From positions 372,001 through 436,000 of the forward strand of contig NZ_JAADJT010000005.1 in NCBI RefSeq assembly GCF_011090165.1: 64,000 nt of DNA. Reading direction: 5' to 3'. The first letter of the stretch is position 1, and every line of letters begins with the position of its first letter. Shown here piece by piece: positions 8,465 through 16,508 of this stretch. The translations under genes and the position numbers were made by a program. Source of the stretch: Duganella aceris. Its GTDB lineage: Bacteria > Pseudomonadota > Gammaproteobacteria > Burkholderiales > Burkholderiaceae_D. The notes below the pieces were generated by a model. That model worked only from the letters and a program-made list of their open reading frames with translations, did no database searches and was not told where the DNA came from.

Positions 8465-9391
8465 TCAGCATGCTTTGTAGAACTTCACGCTGATCACGGG
8501 TGCAAGCGTGCCGCTCGCTTCAAAGCTGTAGAAATTGGCGGCCTGCCCGGTGTTGGCCATCTTGAGCAGGATGCCGTAGTTGGCCGCCTTGCCGCTGAGC
8601 CAGGCGTCGACCAGCGTGGTGATATCCCAGGAGACGGTCAGGCCGAGGCCGGCGCTGGCCTGGGCGACGTAATCGGTGGCGTAGTCGCCGCCCGGCGCGG
8701 TCCACAGGGACGCCGGGCGGGCGTTGGTCCAGTTCGCGGCGGGCGCGTCCCATTGGGCGGTGACGCGGTACAAGTTGACCGCGCGCTGCACCGACGATCC
8801 GGCGGTCTGCACCATGGACAGCGTGGCGCTGTCGATCAGCGAGTTGGGCGGGATGTCGGTCAGCGCGAATTGCAGCAGCGCCTGCGACTGGCCCTGCGCC
8901 AGATACAGGATCTTGCCGGTGTTGTTGAACACGCCCGCCGTGAACGGCGTATTGATGTAGGTGTCGGAGGTGGGGCCGCCCAGCGTCTTGCTCTCGGGCG
9001 CGTCCTGCAATTGGTACAGCGGCAGGGCGGTACGGGTCAGTACGGCCGTCGCGCCGGGGATGGTGGCGCTGCCGGCCGTCGCGCCGGTCGAGACCACGTT
9101 GATGTTCTTCGGCGGCGACTTGGTGACGACGATCGAATAGGTGCCGACGCCGCTCAGTACCCCGGGGACCGTGGTCGACGATGTCTTGCAGCCTTGGTTC
9201 TGGTTGGCCCAGCGCGCCATGTTGGCGCCGGCTTCGGCCAGGTAGCGCGCGGATGCGAGGTCGTACTGCGCTTCCACCGATAGTGTGGTCATGCCGGTTT
9301 GCCGGTTCAGCGCGAACGCCAGCGCGGCCATGATCGTCAGCAGGATCGAGATCGCCAGCAGCGCGGCGCCGGACTGGTGCCGGCGCGTCAT
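8465..9391 (-). CDS. PilX/MshP-like minor pilin with DNRLRE-type domain
   Basis: A 308-residue protein. The N-terminus has a class III-like signal (SGAALLAISILLTIMAALAF) with cleavage predicted after Gly8. It lacks Glu at +5, as PilX- and GspK-type minor pilins often do. After a helical segment with Cys48, residues about 130-305 resemble the DNRLRE domain, a beta-rich module seen in cell-surface proteins (the AWLSG and WDITTLVDAW blocks are typical). It sits where mshP does, after the mshO-like gene. It may form an adhesive pilus tip; that role is inference. Confidence 0.72.
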   Translation of the reverse strand: MTRRHQSGAALLAISILLTIMAALAFALNRQTGMTTLSVEAQYDLASARYLAEAGANMARWANQNQGCKTSSTTVPGVLSGVGTYSIVVTKSPPKNINVVSTGATAGSATIPGATAVLTRTALPLYQLQDAPESKTLGGPTSDTYINTPFTAGVFNNTGKILYLAQGQSQALLQFALTDIPPNSLIDSATLSMVQTAGSSVQRAVNLYRVTAQWDAPAANWTNARPASLWTAPGGDYATDYVAQASAGLGLTVSWDITTLVDAWLSGKAANYGILLKMANTGQAANFYSFEASGTLAPVISVKFYKAC

Positions 9392-9867
9392 TGGTAGCCG
9401 CCGAGGCGGGCGGTTTCGCGCAGCGAGACGCTGCCGTTGTTGCCGCCCAGTGTCAGCGCGATGACCACCAGCGTGCGGCCGGTGCTGACCGACGGCGAGG
9501 TGATGCTCAGGCTGGTCGCCGGCTCGGCGATCACGCGGCTGACGCCGCCGATGGTTTCGTTCAGCGCCAGCGTGCCGTCGGCGTTGGCGCGCAGGTCGTA
9601 CAGCGCGGGGGCGAGCCAGGTGCCCGAGCTGGTGTCGTCGGCCTTGGCGGGCAGCAGCGCGGGTGGCGTGGCCTGCACCCGCGCAATCATGCGCTGCATC
9701 GCGAATTGGGCTTGGCTTTGTAGTTCGGTCTGCTCGCCGACCGATGCGCTGGCGGCGGCGCCGCCGCGCAGTATCGCCGTCAGCGGCGCCAGCAGCATGG
9801 CGGTGAGCGCCACGGCGATCAGCAGCTCGACCAGGCTCAGGCCGGTTTGGCGCGGGGTGTGGCTCAT
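9388..9867 (-). CDS. mshO: MshO/PilW-like prepilin
   Basis: A 159-residue prepilin with a short leader MSHTPRQTG, predicted cleavage after Gly9, and mature start LSLVELLIAVALTAMLLAP with the conserved Glu at +5. The remainder is a short pseudopilin-type globular domain ending SVSLRETARLGGY. It is shorter than typical MshO. ATGA overlaps link it to the mshD-like gene upstream and the PilX-like gene downstream. It is probably a minor pilin involved in priming assembly. Confidence 0.78.
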   Translation of the reverse strand: MSHTPRQTGLSLVELLIAVALTAMLLAPLTAILRGGAAASASVGEQTELQSQAQFAMQRMIARVQATPPALLPAKADDTSSGTWLAPALYDLRANADGTLALNETIGGVSRVIAEPATSLSITSPSVSTGRTLVVIALTLGGNNGSVSLRETARLGGYQ

Positions 9868-10472
9868 CGCGCCACCAGCGTGGTGAGCGGCATCGGCGCC
9901 AGGGTCGGGTCGGCCAGGCGGACGCTGATGTACAGCAGGTTGGTGTTGCTGCTGCTGTAGGTGGCTGGGTTGTCGCCGTTGTAGCGGGCGATGTAGACGT
10001 TGCGCGCGGGGCAGCTGGCGTCGGCCGGCAGCGAGTAGGTGGCGGACGGCGTGCCGACGTTGCCGGCGGCTGCCAGCAGCTTCAGGTAGGGTTCGGCCAG
10101 CACGGTTTCCATCTGGCTTTTGACGCATTGCAGGCCGTTGGCCGACAGCGCCGCCACCGCCGGCGCGCCGATGCTGGCGCGCATCGCGTTCACCGCCGGG
10201 ATCAGGCATAGCATCATCAAAAGGGTCGCCATCACCACTTCGACGTAGGCCAGGCCGGCGTTGCGCGCATGGCGCACGGCGCGCGTGCGGCGGCGCGGCG
10301 GTGGCGTCGTCGCGTCGGCGCGGCTCGGCCGGTCGGCGCGGCTGGTCGGCGATGCGGGTGTCGCGGCGGCGTGGCTCGGCCGGTCGGCGCGGCGGGGCGG
10401 CGATGCGGGCGTCGCGGCGGGATGGCTGGGCCGGCCGGGGCGGTGCGGCGGTGTGGAGGTGGCGCGGGTCAT
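9864..10472 (-). CDS. mshD: MshD-like prepilin with long repeat-bearing leader
   Basis: A 202-residue prepilin-like protein. The prepilin segment GLAYVEVVMATLLMM (Glu at +5 after Gly) starts only at about residue 73, after a basic, Pro/Ala-rich leader containing about 2.5 copies of a 17-residue repeat of RADRPSHAAATPASP type. A GTG at 10277 would give a normal leader (MRHARNAG) and a 137-residue protein, so the true start is uncertain. The ATG at 10472 gives the 4-bp overlap with mshC that this operon uses elsewhere. The C-terminal part resembles MshD/PilV-type minor pilins. Confidence 0.65.
   Translation of the reverse strand: MTRATSTPPHRPGRPSHPAATPASPPRRADRPSHAAATPASPTSRADRPSRADATTPPPRRRTRAVRHARNAGLAYVEVVMATLLMMLCLIPAVNAMRASIGAPAVAALSANGLQCVKSQMETVLAEPYLKLLAAAGNVGTPSATYSLPADASCPARNVYIARYNGDNPATYSSSNTNLLYISVRLADPTLAPMPLTTLVAR
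10290..10442 (-). repeat. In-frame 51-bp tandem repeat in the mshD-like leader
   Basis: Three consecutive 51-bp units encode 17 residues each (residues 11-27, 28-44 and 45-61 of the long form). The first two are the most alike, and the third diverges in its second half. The repeat keeps the frame open between the possible ATG (10472) and GTG (10277) starts of the prepilin gene. Confidence 0.75.
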
Positions 10473-11044
10473 GGCGTCCGCGTGATGCGGCCGGTCAGCG
10501 GGTCGACGCTGATGGTGGTGGTGCGGCCCATCACGGAGACGCTGACGCTGCCGCTGGTGAGCGCGATCGGGTCGACGCCCTTGGGATCGGTCAGGTTCAC
10601 CGGTGCGCCGTCGGCGCCGAACATCAGCTGGCTCGCGCCGCTGCCTTTGGCGAAGGCGAAGCTGCATGGACCGAGTGTGGCGTTGGGCATGGCGTTGTTG
10701 TTTCCCAGGTTGACCACGTAGGGTGCTTTATCGATCGCGTTGAACACCGGCGCGGCCGTGTTCTCATTGCTGGATCCCGCCAGCAGGGCAAAGATGCGCA
10801 ACTGCTGCTTGGCGGTGTCGCAGCTGAAGACGCGGTACTGGCCGGTGCGCTGCGCTTCCGACTGGGCATAGCGGAGCGCTTGCACCACTTCGCCGACGGC
10901 GGCGTTGCGGGTGAATTCCGCCGTGACGTCGGCGCGCGGCAGCGCCAGGCCGCCGATCACCGCCAGCACCGACACCGCCAGCAGCATCTCCGCCAGCGAG
11001 GCGCCGCGCTCGCGCCGACCCTCGGTACGGGCCACCCCGGGCAT
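10469..11044 (-). CDS. mshC: MshC-like prepilin (GspH type)
   Basis: A 191-residue prepilin with a 14-residue leader (MPGVARTEGRRERG), predicted cleavage after Gly14 and mature start ASLAEMLLAVSVLAVIGGLALP with Glu at +5. The C-terminal GspH/FimT-like beta domain includes VEVVQALRYAQSEAQRTG-like helix features near residues 52-67. It lies directly downstream of mshA, matching Vibrio mshA-mshC order, and overlaps the mshD-like gene by 4 bp. It is probably a minor pilin. Confidence 0.78.
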   Translation of the reverse strand: MPGVARTEGRRERGASLAEMLLAVSVLAVIGGLALPRADVTAEFTRNAAVGEVVQALRYAQSEAQRTGQYRVFSCDTAKQQLRIFALLAGSSNENTAAPVFNAIDKAPYVVNLGNNNAMPNATLGPCSFAFAKGSGASQLMFGADGAPVNLTDPKGVDPIALTSGSVSVSVMGRTTTISVDPLTGRITRTP

Positions 11045-11068
11045 GGCTACGCCTGCGCGAAAGCCGGA

Positions 11069-11638
11069 TTAGTGGGTCGAGTAGACGCGGGAGTTCTTGC
11101 TGGAGTCGGTCGCACTGCTATTCATGACGATCTGACCGGACTTGGTGTCGTAGGCCCAGCCGCCAGTGGTGACGCTTGGTGCCAGCGGCGTACCAGCGGT
11201 GGAGACGACGATACCGGCCGGCAGCGAGCCGATGTTGTTGATAGGCTCGTTCGGAATCGCCTGGCGCACATAGGGACCGAAGCGGAAGGTGGCGTCGGCC
11301 ACCGAGCATGCCACGCCGGCGGCGTTGGTCGCCATGGTCAGCTGGTCGATCACCGCCTGGCTGGTGTTGATGGCGCCGGTGCCCGGGGTCGCGCCGGTTG
11401 GACAGGTACCGACGGCGGTCACGGCGCCGGGATAGACGCCATGCTGGATCTTGTACTGCTCGATCGCCGAGCGCATCGCGGCCAGGTTGGCGTCCAGCGT
11501 GGCTTCCTTGGCGTCCGAGGTCGAATTGGAAAATTGTGGAATGACGATGGCCGCGAGGATGGCCAGGATGATGACAACGATCAGCAGCTCGATCAGCGTA
11601 AAGCCTTTGGATACGGCGCGCTTGAAGGATGTAGACAT
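11069..11638 (-). CDS. mshA: Major MSHA-type pilin MshA
   Basis: A 189-residue type IVa prepilin with leader MSTSFKRAVSKG and mature N-terminus FTLIELLIVVIILAILAAIV (Phe1, Glu5), the canonical class III signal. A globular domain follows with two Cys (about 112 and 81). It has its own likely promoter (11719-11746) after a hairpin that ends the upstream transcript, so it can be made in excess, as a major pilin should be. ATG 11638 follows an AGAGAG-rich leader. Confidence 0.9.
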   Translation of the reverse strand: MSTSFKRAVSKGFTLIELLIVVIILAILAAIVIPQFSNSTSDAKEATLDANLAAMRSAIEQYKIQHGVYPGAVTAVGTCPTGATPGTGAINTSQAVIDQLTMATNAAGVACSVADATFRFGPYVRQAIPNEPINNIGSLPAGIVVSTAGTPLAPSVTTGGWAYDTKSGQIVMNSSATDSSKNSRVYSTH

Positions 11639-11718
11639 ATTTTTCTCTCTTTTGGTTAGTGACTGCTGAAGAGCCGCGAGGTTAGCATGATTATTGCCTC
11701 AGAGCAGTTAAATTACGG

Positions 11719-11746
11719 ATAATAGTCGTGGTGTGGTGTATAACAA
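11719..11746 (-). promoter_or_regulatory. Predicted sigma70 promoter of mshA
   Basis: Read on the minus strand, a -35 TTGTTA (11741-11746), a 16-bp spacer and a -10 TATTAT (11719-11724) lie about 80 bp before the mshA ATG. The matches to consensus are 4/6 and 5/6. This is the only sizeable non-coding gap inside the operon. Confidence 0.5.
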
Positions 11747-11748
11747 AC

Positions 11749-11764
11749 AGTGCGCTACCGCACT
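11749..11764 (-). terminator. Hairpin after mshG (weak terminator or attenuator)
   Basis: A perfect 6-bp stem AGTGCG/CGCACT with a 4-nt loop begins at the mshG stop codon and is followed on the minus strand by GTTTGTTA. The U-tract is short, so termination would be partial. It would separate kinase-to-mshG transcripts from the mshA promoter. Confidence 0.4.
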
Positions 11765-12918
11765 TAGTGAGCCGCCCGCGACAGTTTGAAGATCGGCAAA
11801 ATCAGCGAACTGACGATGGTGCCGACCAGCACACCCATCACCATCAGCATCACCGGCTCGGCCAGCTTCGACAGCGTATTGAGCTGCTTGCTCAACTCGC
11901 GGTCGTAGAAATCGGCGATGCGGCCCATGACGTGGCCCAGCGCGCCGGACTGCTCGCCGGTGGCGATCATCTGCCGCACGCTGACCGGAATCAGCGCGCT
12001 GCCCTGGAAGCCGGCGGCGATGCCGCGGCCCTCGTTGACCTGCACCTCGAGTTCGGCGATGAAATGCTGGAACTCGCGGTTCGGCACCACCTCGCGGCAG
12101 GCCTGCAGCGTGGCGACGATGGTGACGCCGCGTTGCAGCGAAATGCCCATCACCCGCATCAACCGGCCCAGGTAGATCTTGATGTAGATGTCGCGCACCA
12201 GCGGCAGGCGCAGCTTGAGCCGGTCCAGCCACGCCTGCGCGGCCGGGCGCCGCAGCGCCAGCGTCAGCGCCGCGATCAGCGCCAGCAACGCGCCGCCGAT
12301 CAGCGCCGTGTGCTCGGTCAGCGCGGCGCTGACGGCGATCAGCACCTTGGTGGTCGCCGGCAGTTCGTCGTAGATCGAGGTGAACATCACCGCGAACTTG
12401 GGAAATACGAACATCAGGATAAACACCACCACCAGCAGCGAGAACACGATCAGGAACGCCGGATACGACAGCGCCGAAACCAGCGTCGCGCGCAGCTTTT
12501 CCTGTTTCTCGTCCATGTCCACCAGCTGGTTCAGCACTTCCGGCAGGAAGCCGCCGGCCTCGCTGGCGGCGACCAGGTTGACGAAGGTCGGCGGGAACAA
12601 TGCCGGGTGCGGCGCCAGCGCCTCGGAGAAGCGGCAACCGCCGACGATGTCGTCGGCCATGCGCGCGATCATCGCGCGCAACTGCGGGTGCTCGGTCTGC
12701 TCCTGCAGGGAGCGCAGCGCCGCGTGCAGCGGCACGCCGGTCTCCAGCAGCAGCGCCAGGCGCTCGGTGAACGAGATGCGGTCGGCGGCGCGCACGCCGG
12801 CGCGCACCTGTAGGCCGCCGATGGTGCGCATGGCGGTCGGCGCCTGTGCGCCCTGTGTGCCCTGTGCGGCGGCAAGGCCGGCCGGCGCATCGCGCTCGGG
12901 GTCGAATTCAAGCGCCAT
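11764..12918 (-). CDS. mshG: Pilus inner-membrane platform protein MshG (PilC/GspF)
   Basis: A 384-residue polytopic protein with two T2SSF domains (about residues 45-168 and 248-370). The typical ERLALLLETGVPLHAAL and VRQMIATGEQSGALG blocks are visible, with membrane segments near 150-170, 205-225 and 355-378. It forms the assembly platform that the MshE ATPase turns or pushes. It follows mshE by 30 bp. The N-terminus of about 40 residues is Ala-rich and short for the family. Confidence 0.9.
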   Translation of the reverse strand: MALEFDPERDAPAGLAAAQGTQGAQAPTAMRTIGGLQVRAGVRAADRISFTERLALLLETGVPLHAALRSLQEQTEHPQLRAMIARMADDIVGGCRFSEALAPHPALFPPTFVNLVAASEAGGFLPEVLNQLVDMDEKQEKLRATLVSALSYPAFLIVFSLLVVVFILMFVFPKFAVMFTSIYDELPATTKVLIAVSAALTEHTALIGGALLALIAALTLALRRPAAQAWLDRLKLRLPLVRDIYIKIYLGRLMRVMGISLQRGVTIVATLQACREVVPNREFQHFIAELEVQVNEGRGIAAGFQGSALIPVSVRQMIATGEQSGALGHVMGRIADFYDRELSKQLNTLSKLAEPVMLMVMGVLVGTIVSSLILPIFKLSRAAH

Positions 12919-12948
12919 GGCGGCTCCGGGTGGTCAACAGTGTCGTGG

Positions 12949-14973
12949 TCATAGCGAATGCACCACGCGCGCGATTTCCTCCGGCGTGGTGTCGCCGTTG
13001 AAGGCGCGCGCCATGCCGTCGCTGTACAGGTCGTGGTGGCCGCTGCGCGCCACGTGGGCGGTCATGTCCTCCTTGCTGGCGCCGGCGACGATCATGCGTT
13101 GCAGGTCGGGGCCCACCTCCAGCAGTTCATAGATGCCCATGCGTCCCTTGTAGCCGGAGTCGTAGCAGGCGGCGCAGCCGCGACCGCGCGTCAGGCGCAA
13201 GTCGCCGCTGCCGGTCCAGCGGTAGGCGGCGGCCGCCCCGGGTTCGGCCAGGTAGCTGGTCTTGCACGCCTGGCAGACGCGGCGCACCAGGCGCTGCGCC
13301 ATCACGCCCACCAGCGCCGACGACAGCAGGTAGGGCTCGACGCCCATCTCCACCAGCCGCGATACCGCGCCCAGCGTGTCGTTGGTGTGCAGCGTGGTCA
13401 GCACCAGGTGGCCGGTCAGCGCCGCCTGCACCGCGATCTCGGCGGTCTGGCGGTCGCGGATCTCGCCGACCATGATGATGTCCGGGTCCTGCCGCAGCAC
13501 GTGCTTGAGAATTTTTGGGAAGGTCAGGCCGATGGCGTCGTTGACCTGGTTCTGGTTGATGATGTCGAGCTGGTATTCGACCGGGTCCTCGATCGTGACG
13601 ATGTTCTTTTCGATGCTCTTCAGGTGGCTGATGGCGGCGTACAGGCTGGTGGTCTTGCCGCTGCCGGTGGGACCGGTGACCAGGATCAGGCCGTGGCTGC
13701 GGCCCAGCAGGCGCTTGAAGCCGGCCACCGCGCCGGCGTTCAGGCCCAGTTTGTCGACGTCGAGGATGGACTGGTTCTTGTCCAACACCCGCAGCACCAC
13801 CTTCTCGCCGTAGATGCCGGGCAGGGAGCTGAAACGCAGGTCGACCGTGCGGCCCTGGGTGGCGACCTGGATCCGGCCGTCCTGCGGCAGGCGGCGTTCG
13901 GCGATGTCGAGGTTGGCCATCACCTTCAGCCGCGAGACGATGGCCGGATGCTGGTCCACCTTGGGTGCCATGATCTCGTACAGGATGCCGTCGATGCGCA
14001 GGCGGATCCGGGCGCGGTTGCGCGAGATCTCGATGTGGATGTCGCTGGCGCTGTCGTGGATGGCGCGCTGGATCACCGCGTTGACCATGTTGATGATCGG
14101 GCTGGCGCCGGCCATCTCGTCGATCTGGGTGTAGTCGTCGGGGATCTGGTCGTCCAGCAGTTCCAGGTCGTTGGCCTCGCTGTGCACGAAGTCCGGCATG
14201 GCGCCGCCGTAGACGTCGTCGCGCAGGCGGCGGATCTCGCCCGGCAGGGCCAGCACCACGCGGATCTTGCAGCCGGTGCGGGCCTTGATTTCATCGATGC
14301 TGTGGATGGCCTGCGGTTCGCCGGTGACCAGGGTCAGCGTGTTCTGCACCAGGAACAGCGGCAGCACGTTGAGCCGGCGCGCGACGTCGCGTTCCAGCAG
14401 CGCGGCGGCGGCCGGGTCGTACAGGCCGGCGCGCAGCGCGACATAATGCAGGCCCAGCTGCTCGGCCAGGCATTGGTACAGCGCGCCTTCGGCCACCCAC
14501 TTCTTTTCCACCATGATCAGGCCCATGCGCTTGCCGGTCTGCTCCTGCAGCGCGGCCGCCTCGGCCACGTGGGCCGCCGTGGCGGCGCCGCGCGCCACCA
14601 GGATGTCGCCCAGCTTGCCGCCGACGACGGACTCCGGCCTGGCCGGCTTGGCCGGCGCGTCATACAGCGCGATCTCGTTGGCCAGGCCGGTCACCGCCAG
14701 GATCTCCAGCAGCAGCGGGTTAGGATAGGCGAGGCGCAGCCAGCCGCCCAGCGCCGCCAGCCGGGTCGCGCTCAGCGCCATCAGCTCCAACGCGCGGCCG
14801 GACAGCAGCGGCACCTTGGACAGGTCCAGCACCAGCGCGATCTGGTGCGCGGCGATGCTGGACGCGATCGCCTCCTCCAGCGCGGCGACGGCTTCGGCCG
14901 CCACCAGCGCCATCGTCGGCGCCAGATACGTCATGGCGCCGATGCGGCTGCGCATCACCTCCTGCGAACTCAT
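12949..14973 (-). CDS. mshE: Pilus extension ATPase MshE with N-terminal STAS domain
   Basis: A 674-residue protein, about 100 longer than usual MshE. Residues 1-108 form a STAS-like domain (IALVLDLSKVPLLSGRALEL at 45-64). Residues 119-175 match the c-di-GMP-binding MshEN domain, though its second half is degenerate (RMGLIMVEKKWV). The GspE/PilB ATPase follows: Walker A GPTGSGKT at 434-441, Walker B/Asp box DPDIIMVGEIRD at 496-507, His box near 522-530, and Cys pairs at 567/570 and 600/603 for zinc. ATG 14973 overlaps the HD-GYP stop by 4 bp. The kinase, receiver, HD-GYP and ATPase genes are thus translationally linked. Confidence 0.9.
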   Translation of the reverse strand: MSSQEVMRSRIGAMTYLAPTMALVAAEAVAALEEAIASSIAAHQIALVLDLSKVPLLSGRALELMALSATRLAALGGWLRLAYPNPLLLEILAVTGLANEIALYDAPAKPARPESVVGGKLGDILVARGAATAAHVAEAAALQEQTGKRMGLIMVEKKWVAEGALYQCLAEQLGLHYVALRAGLYDPAAAALLERDVARRLNVLPLFLVQNTLTLVTGEPQAIHSIDEIKARTGCKIRVVLALPGEIRRLRDDVYGGAMPDFVHSEANDLELLDDQIPDDYTQIDEMAGASPIINMVNAVIQRAIHDSASDIHIEISRNRARIRLRIDGILYEIMAPKVDQHPAIVSRLKVMANLDIAERRLPQDGRIQVATQGRTVDLRFSSLPGIYGEKVVLRVLDKNQSILDVDKLGLNAGAVAGFKRLLGRSHGLILVTGPTGSGKTTSLYAAISHLKSIEKNIVTIEDPVEYQLDIINQNQVNDAIGLTFPKILKHVLRQDPDIIMVGEIRDRQTAEIAVQAALTGHLVLTTLHTNDTLGAVSRLVEMGVEPYLLSSALVGVMAQRLVRRVCQACKTSYLAEPGAAAAYRWTGSGDLRLTRGRGCAACYDSGYKGRMGIYELLEVGPDLQRMIVAGASKEDMTAHVARSGHHDLYSDGMARAFNGDTTPEEIARVVHSL

Positions 14974-16508
14974 GCGGGCAGTGCTTCCGGACGGGTGGCG
15001 TCGCGCTGGATGTGGAAGCGGGCGATCCATTCCGGCTCGGCCAGGCAGACCCGCTCGAACACGGCGATGATGGCCGGGTCGAGCTGGCTGCCGGCGCAGC
15101 GGGCGATCTCGGCCAGCGCCACCTCGTGGCTGCGGCCGGCGCGGTAGGCGCGCGAGCTGGTGATCGAGTCGTAGGTGTCGGCCACCGCGATGATGCGCGC
15201 GTTGTGCGGGATGTCGTGGCCGGCCAGGCCGTGCGGATAGCCGCTGCCGTCGAACTTTTCCTGGTGGTGGCGCGCGCCCGGCACGGCGCCTTGCAGGCGG
15301 TCGATATGGCGCAGGATTTCGTAGCTGCGTTCCGGATGCACCATGATGAAGGTGAATTCGTCGCGCGTCAGGCGGCCCGGCTTGCACAGCACCGCGTCGG
15401 GGATGCCGATCTTGCCGACGTCGTGCAGCAGCGAGCCCCAGAACAGGTTGTCCAGCTCGCGCGGCGGCAGGTGCATGGCGCGGCCGATCTCCATCGCGAT
15501 GTGGTGCACCCGCTCCGAGTGGCCGCGCGTGTACGGATCCTTGGCCTCGACCGCTTCGATCAGCGCGGCCGCCATCTGCGCGTTGAACTTGCTGGTTTCG
15601 GTCAGCATCGAATGCATGCGCGACATGCTCGACAGGTGGTTGGCCAGCACTTCGCCCAGCTTGCGGTCGCTGTTGCTGAAGTCCGGCTTGGTGGCGTGAT
15701 TCAGCAGCACCAGCACCGCCACCACCGATTTGCCCTGGAACACCGGGCAGCACAGGATCTTGAACGGCATGTCGGTGAAGATGTAGGCGCGGCGCGGATC
15801 GGACGCCTCGTTCATGATGATCGGCTGGCGCGACGAATGGGCGAAGCGGTACAGGTCGCCGCGCATCTCGACCAGCACCAGGTCCAGGTTGTGGATCGGC
15901 GCGCTCAAATTGGTGGCCGACACGCACAGGCCGTCGTCCGGGCGGACGAAGGCGGCGACGTCGGCGTCCATGTGCTCGGCCCAGTTCTGCAGCAGGCCGG
16001 CGAAGATGTCGGCGCCGTCCGGCATGTCGCGCACCTGGCGGTCGATGGCGTAGACCAGGTGCAGTTCCTCGTAGCGCTCGGACAGTTCGCCGGCCATGGT
16101 GTTGAGTTCGCTCAGCAGCTTGCATTCGTCGGCGATGGCGGCGGCCACGTCCTCCAGCGTTTCGGCCAGCGCGTCCCAGCCGAACGGCGCCGAGGCCGCG
16201 TCGCCGCCGGTGTCGGCGGCCAGCACGGCGACGTAGCCGAGCGGGCCGGTCTTGCCGTGCAGCGGCTGGTAGAGCAGGGTGGCGCCGTCGCGGTCGAGGC
16301 GCTGCATGCCGTCGCCGCTGCAGGGCCAGGCGTACGCTTCCGCTTGCAGCGCGGCCAGCAGCGTCGCCAGCGGACCGGCGGGGGCGCTGCTCCAGCATGG
16401 CGCGCCGGCGGCGTCGCACACCGCCATGTCGTCGCCCAGGCTGGTGGTGCGCTGGACCCAGCGCCGGTATTTGGCGCAGTCGATTTCCTGCAGTGGATTA
16501 TGCGACAT
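14970..16508 (-). CDS. GAF-HD-GYP protein, probable c-di-GMP phosphodiesterase
   Basis: A 512-residue soluble protein. The N-terminal region (1-130) is of unknown fold, a GAF-like sensor domain spans about 150-300, and an HD-GYP domain spans about 310-500. Metal and substrate residues look intact: GHSERV (329-334), HD at 362-363, HPERS (391-395), HH (414-415) and GYP (423-425). Such proteins hydrolyse c-di-GMP. It starts inside the end of the receiver gene (11-bp overlap) and overlaps mshE by 4 bp. It is likely to oppose the GGDEF protein of the same operon and to be tuned by the receiver protein. Confidence 0.9.
   Translation of the reverse strand: MSHNPLQEIDCAKYRRWVQRTTSLGDDMAVCDAAGAPCWSSAPAGPLATLLAALQAEAYAWPCSGDGMQRLDRDGATLLYQPLHGKTGPLGYVAVLAADTGGDAASAPFGWDALAETLEDVAAAIADECKLLSELNTMAGELSERYEELHLVYAIDRQVRDMPDGADIFAGLLQNWAEHMDADVAAFVRPDDGLCVSATNLSAPIHNLDLVLVEMRGDLYRFAHSSRQPIIMNEASDPRRAYIFTDMPFKILCCPVFQGKSVVAVLVLLNHATKPDFSNSDRKLGEVLANHLSSMSRMHSMLTETSKFNAQMAAALIEAVEAKDPYTRGHSERVHHIAMEIGRAMHLPPRELDNLFWGSLLHDVGKIGIPDAVLCKPGRLTRDEFTFIMVHPERSYEILRHIDRLQGAVPGARHHQEKFDGSGYPHGLAGHDIPHNARIIAVADTYDSITSSRAYRAGRSHEVALAEIARCAGSQLDPAIIAVFERVCLAEPEWIARFHIQRDATRPEALPA

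Noticed and set aside
10290..10442. Mobile repeat or phage attachment site
   Set aside because: The 51-bp units are in frame within a prepilin-like gene, and no integrase or transposase is near.
12958..15147. A 729-codon plus-strand frame opposite mshE
   Set aside because: Val/Asp/His/Gln-rich antisense shadow with no domain; mshE is certain on the other strand.
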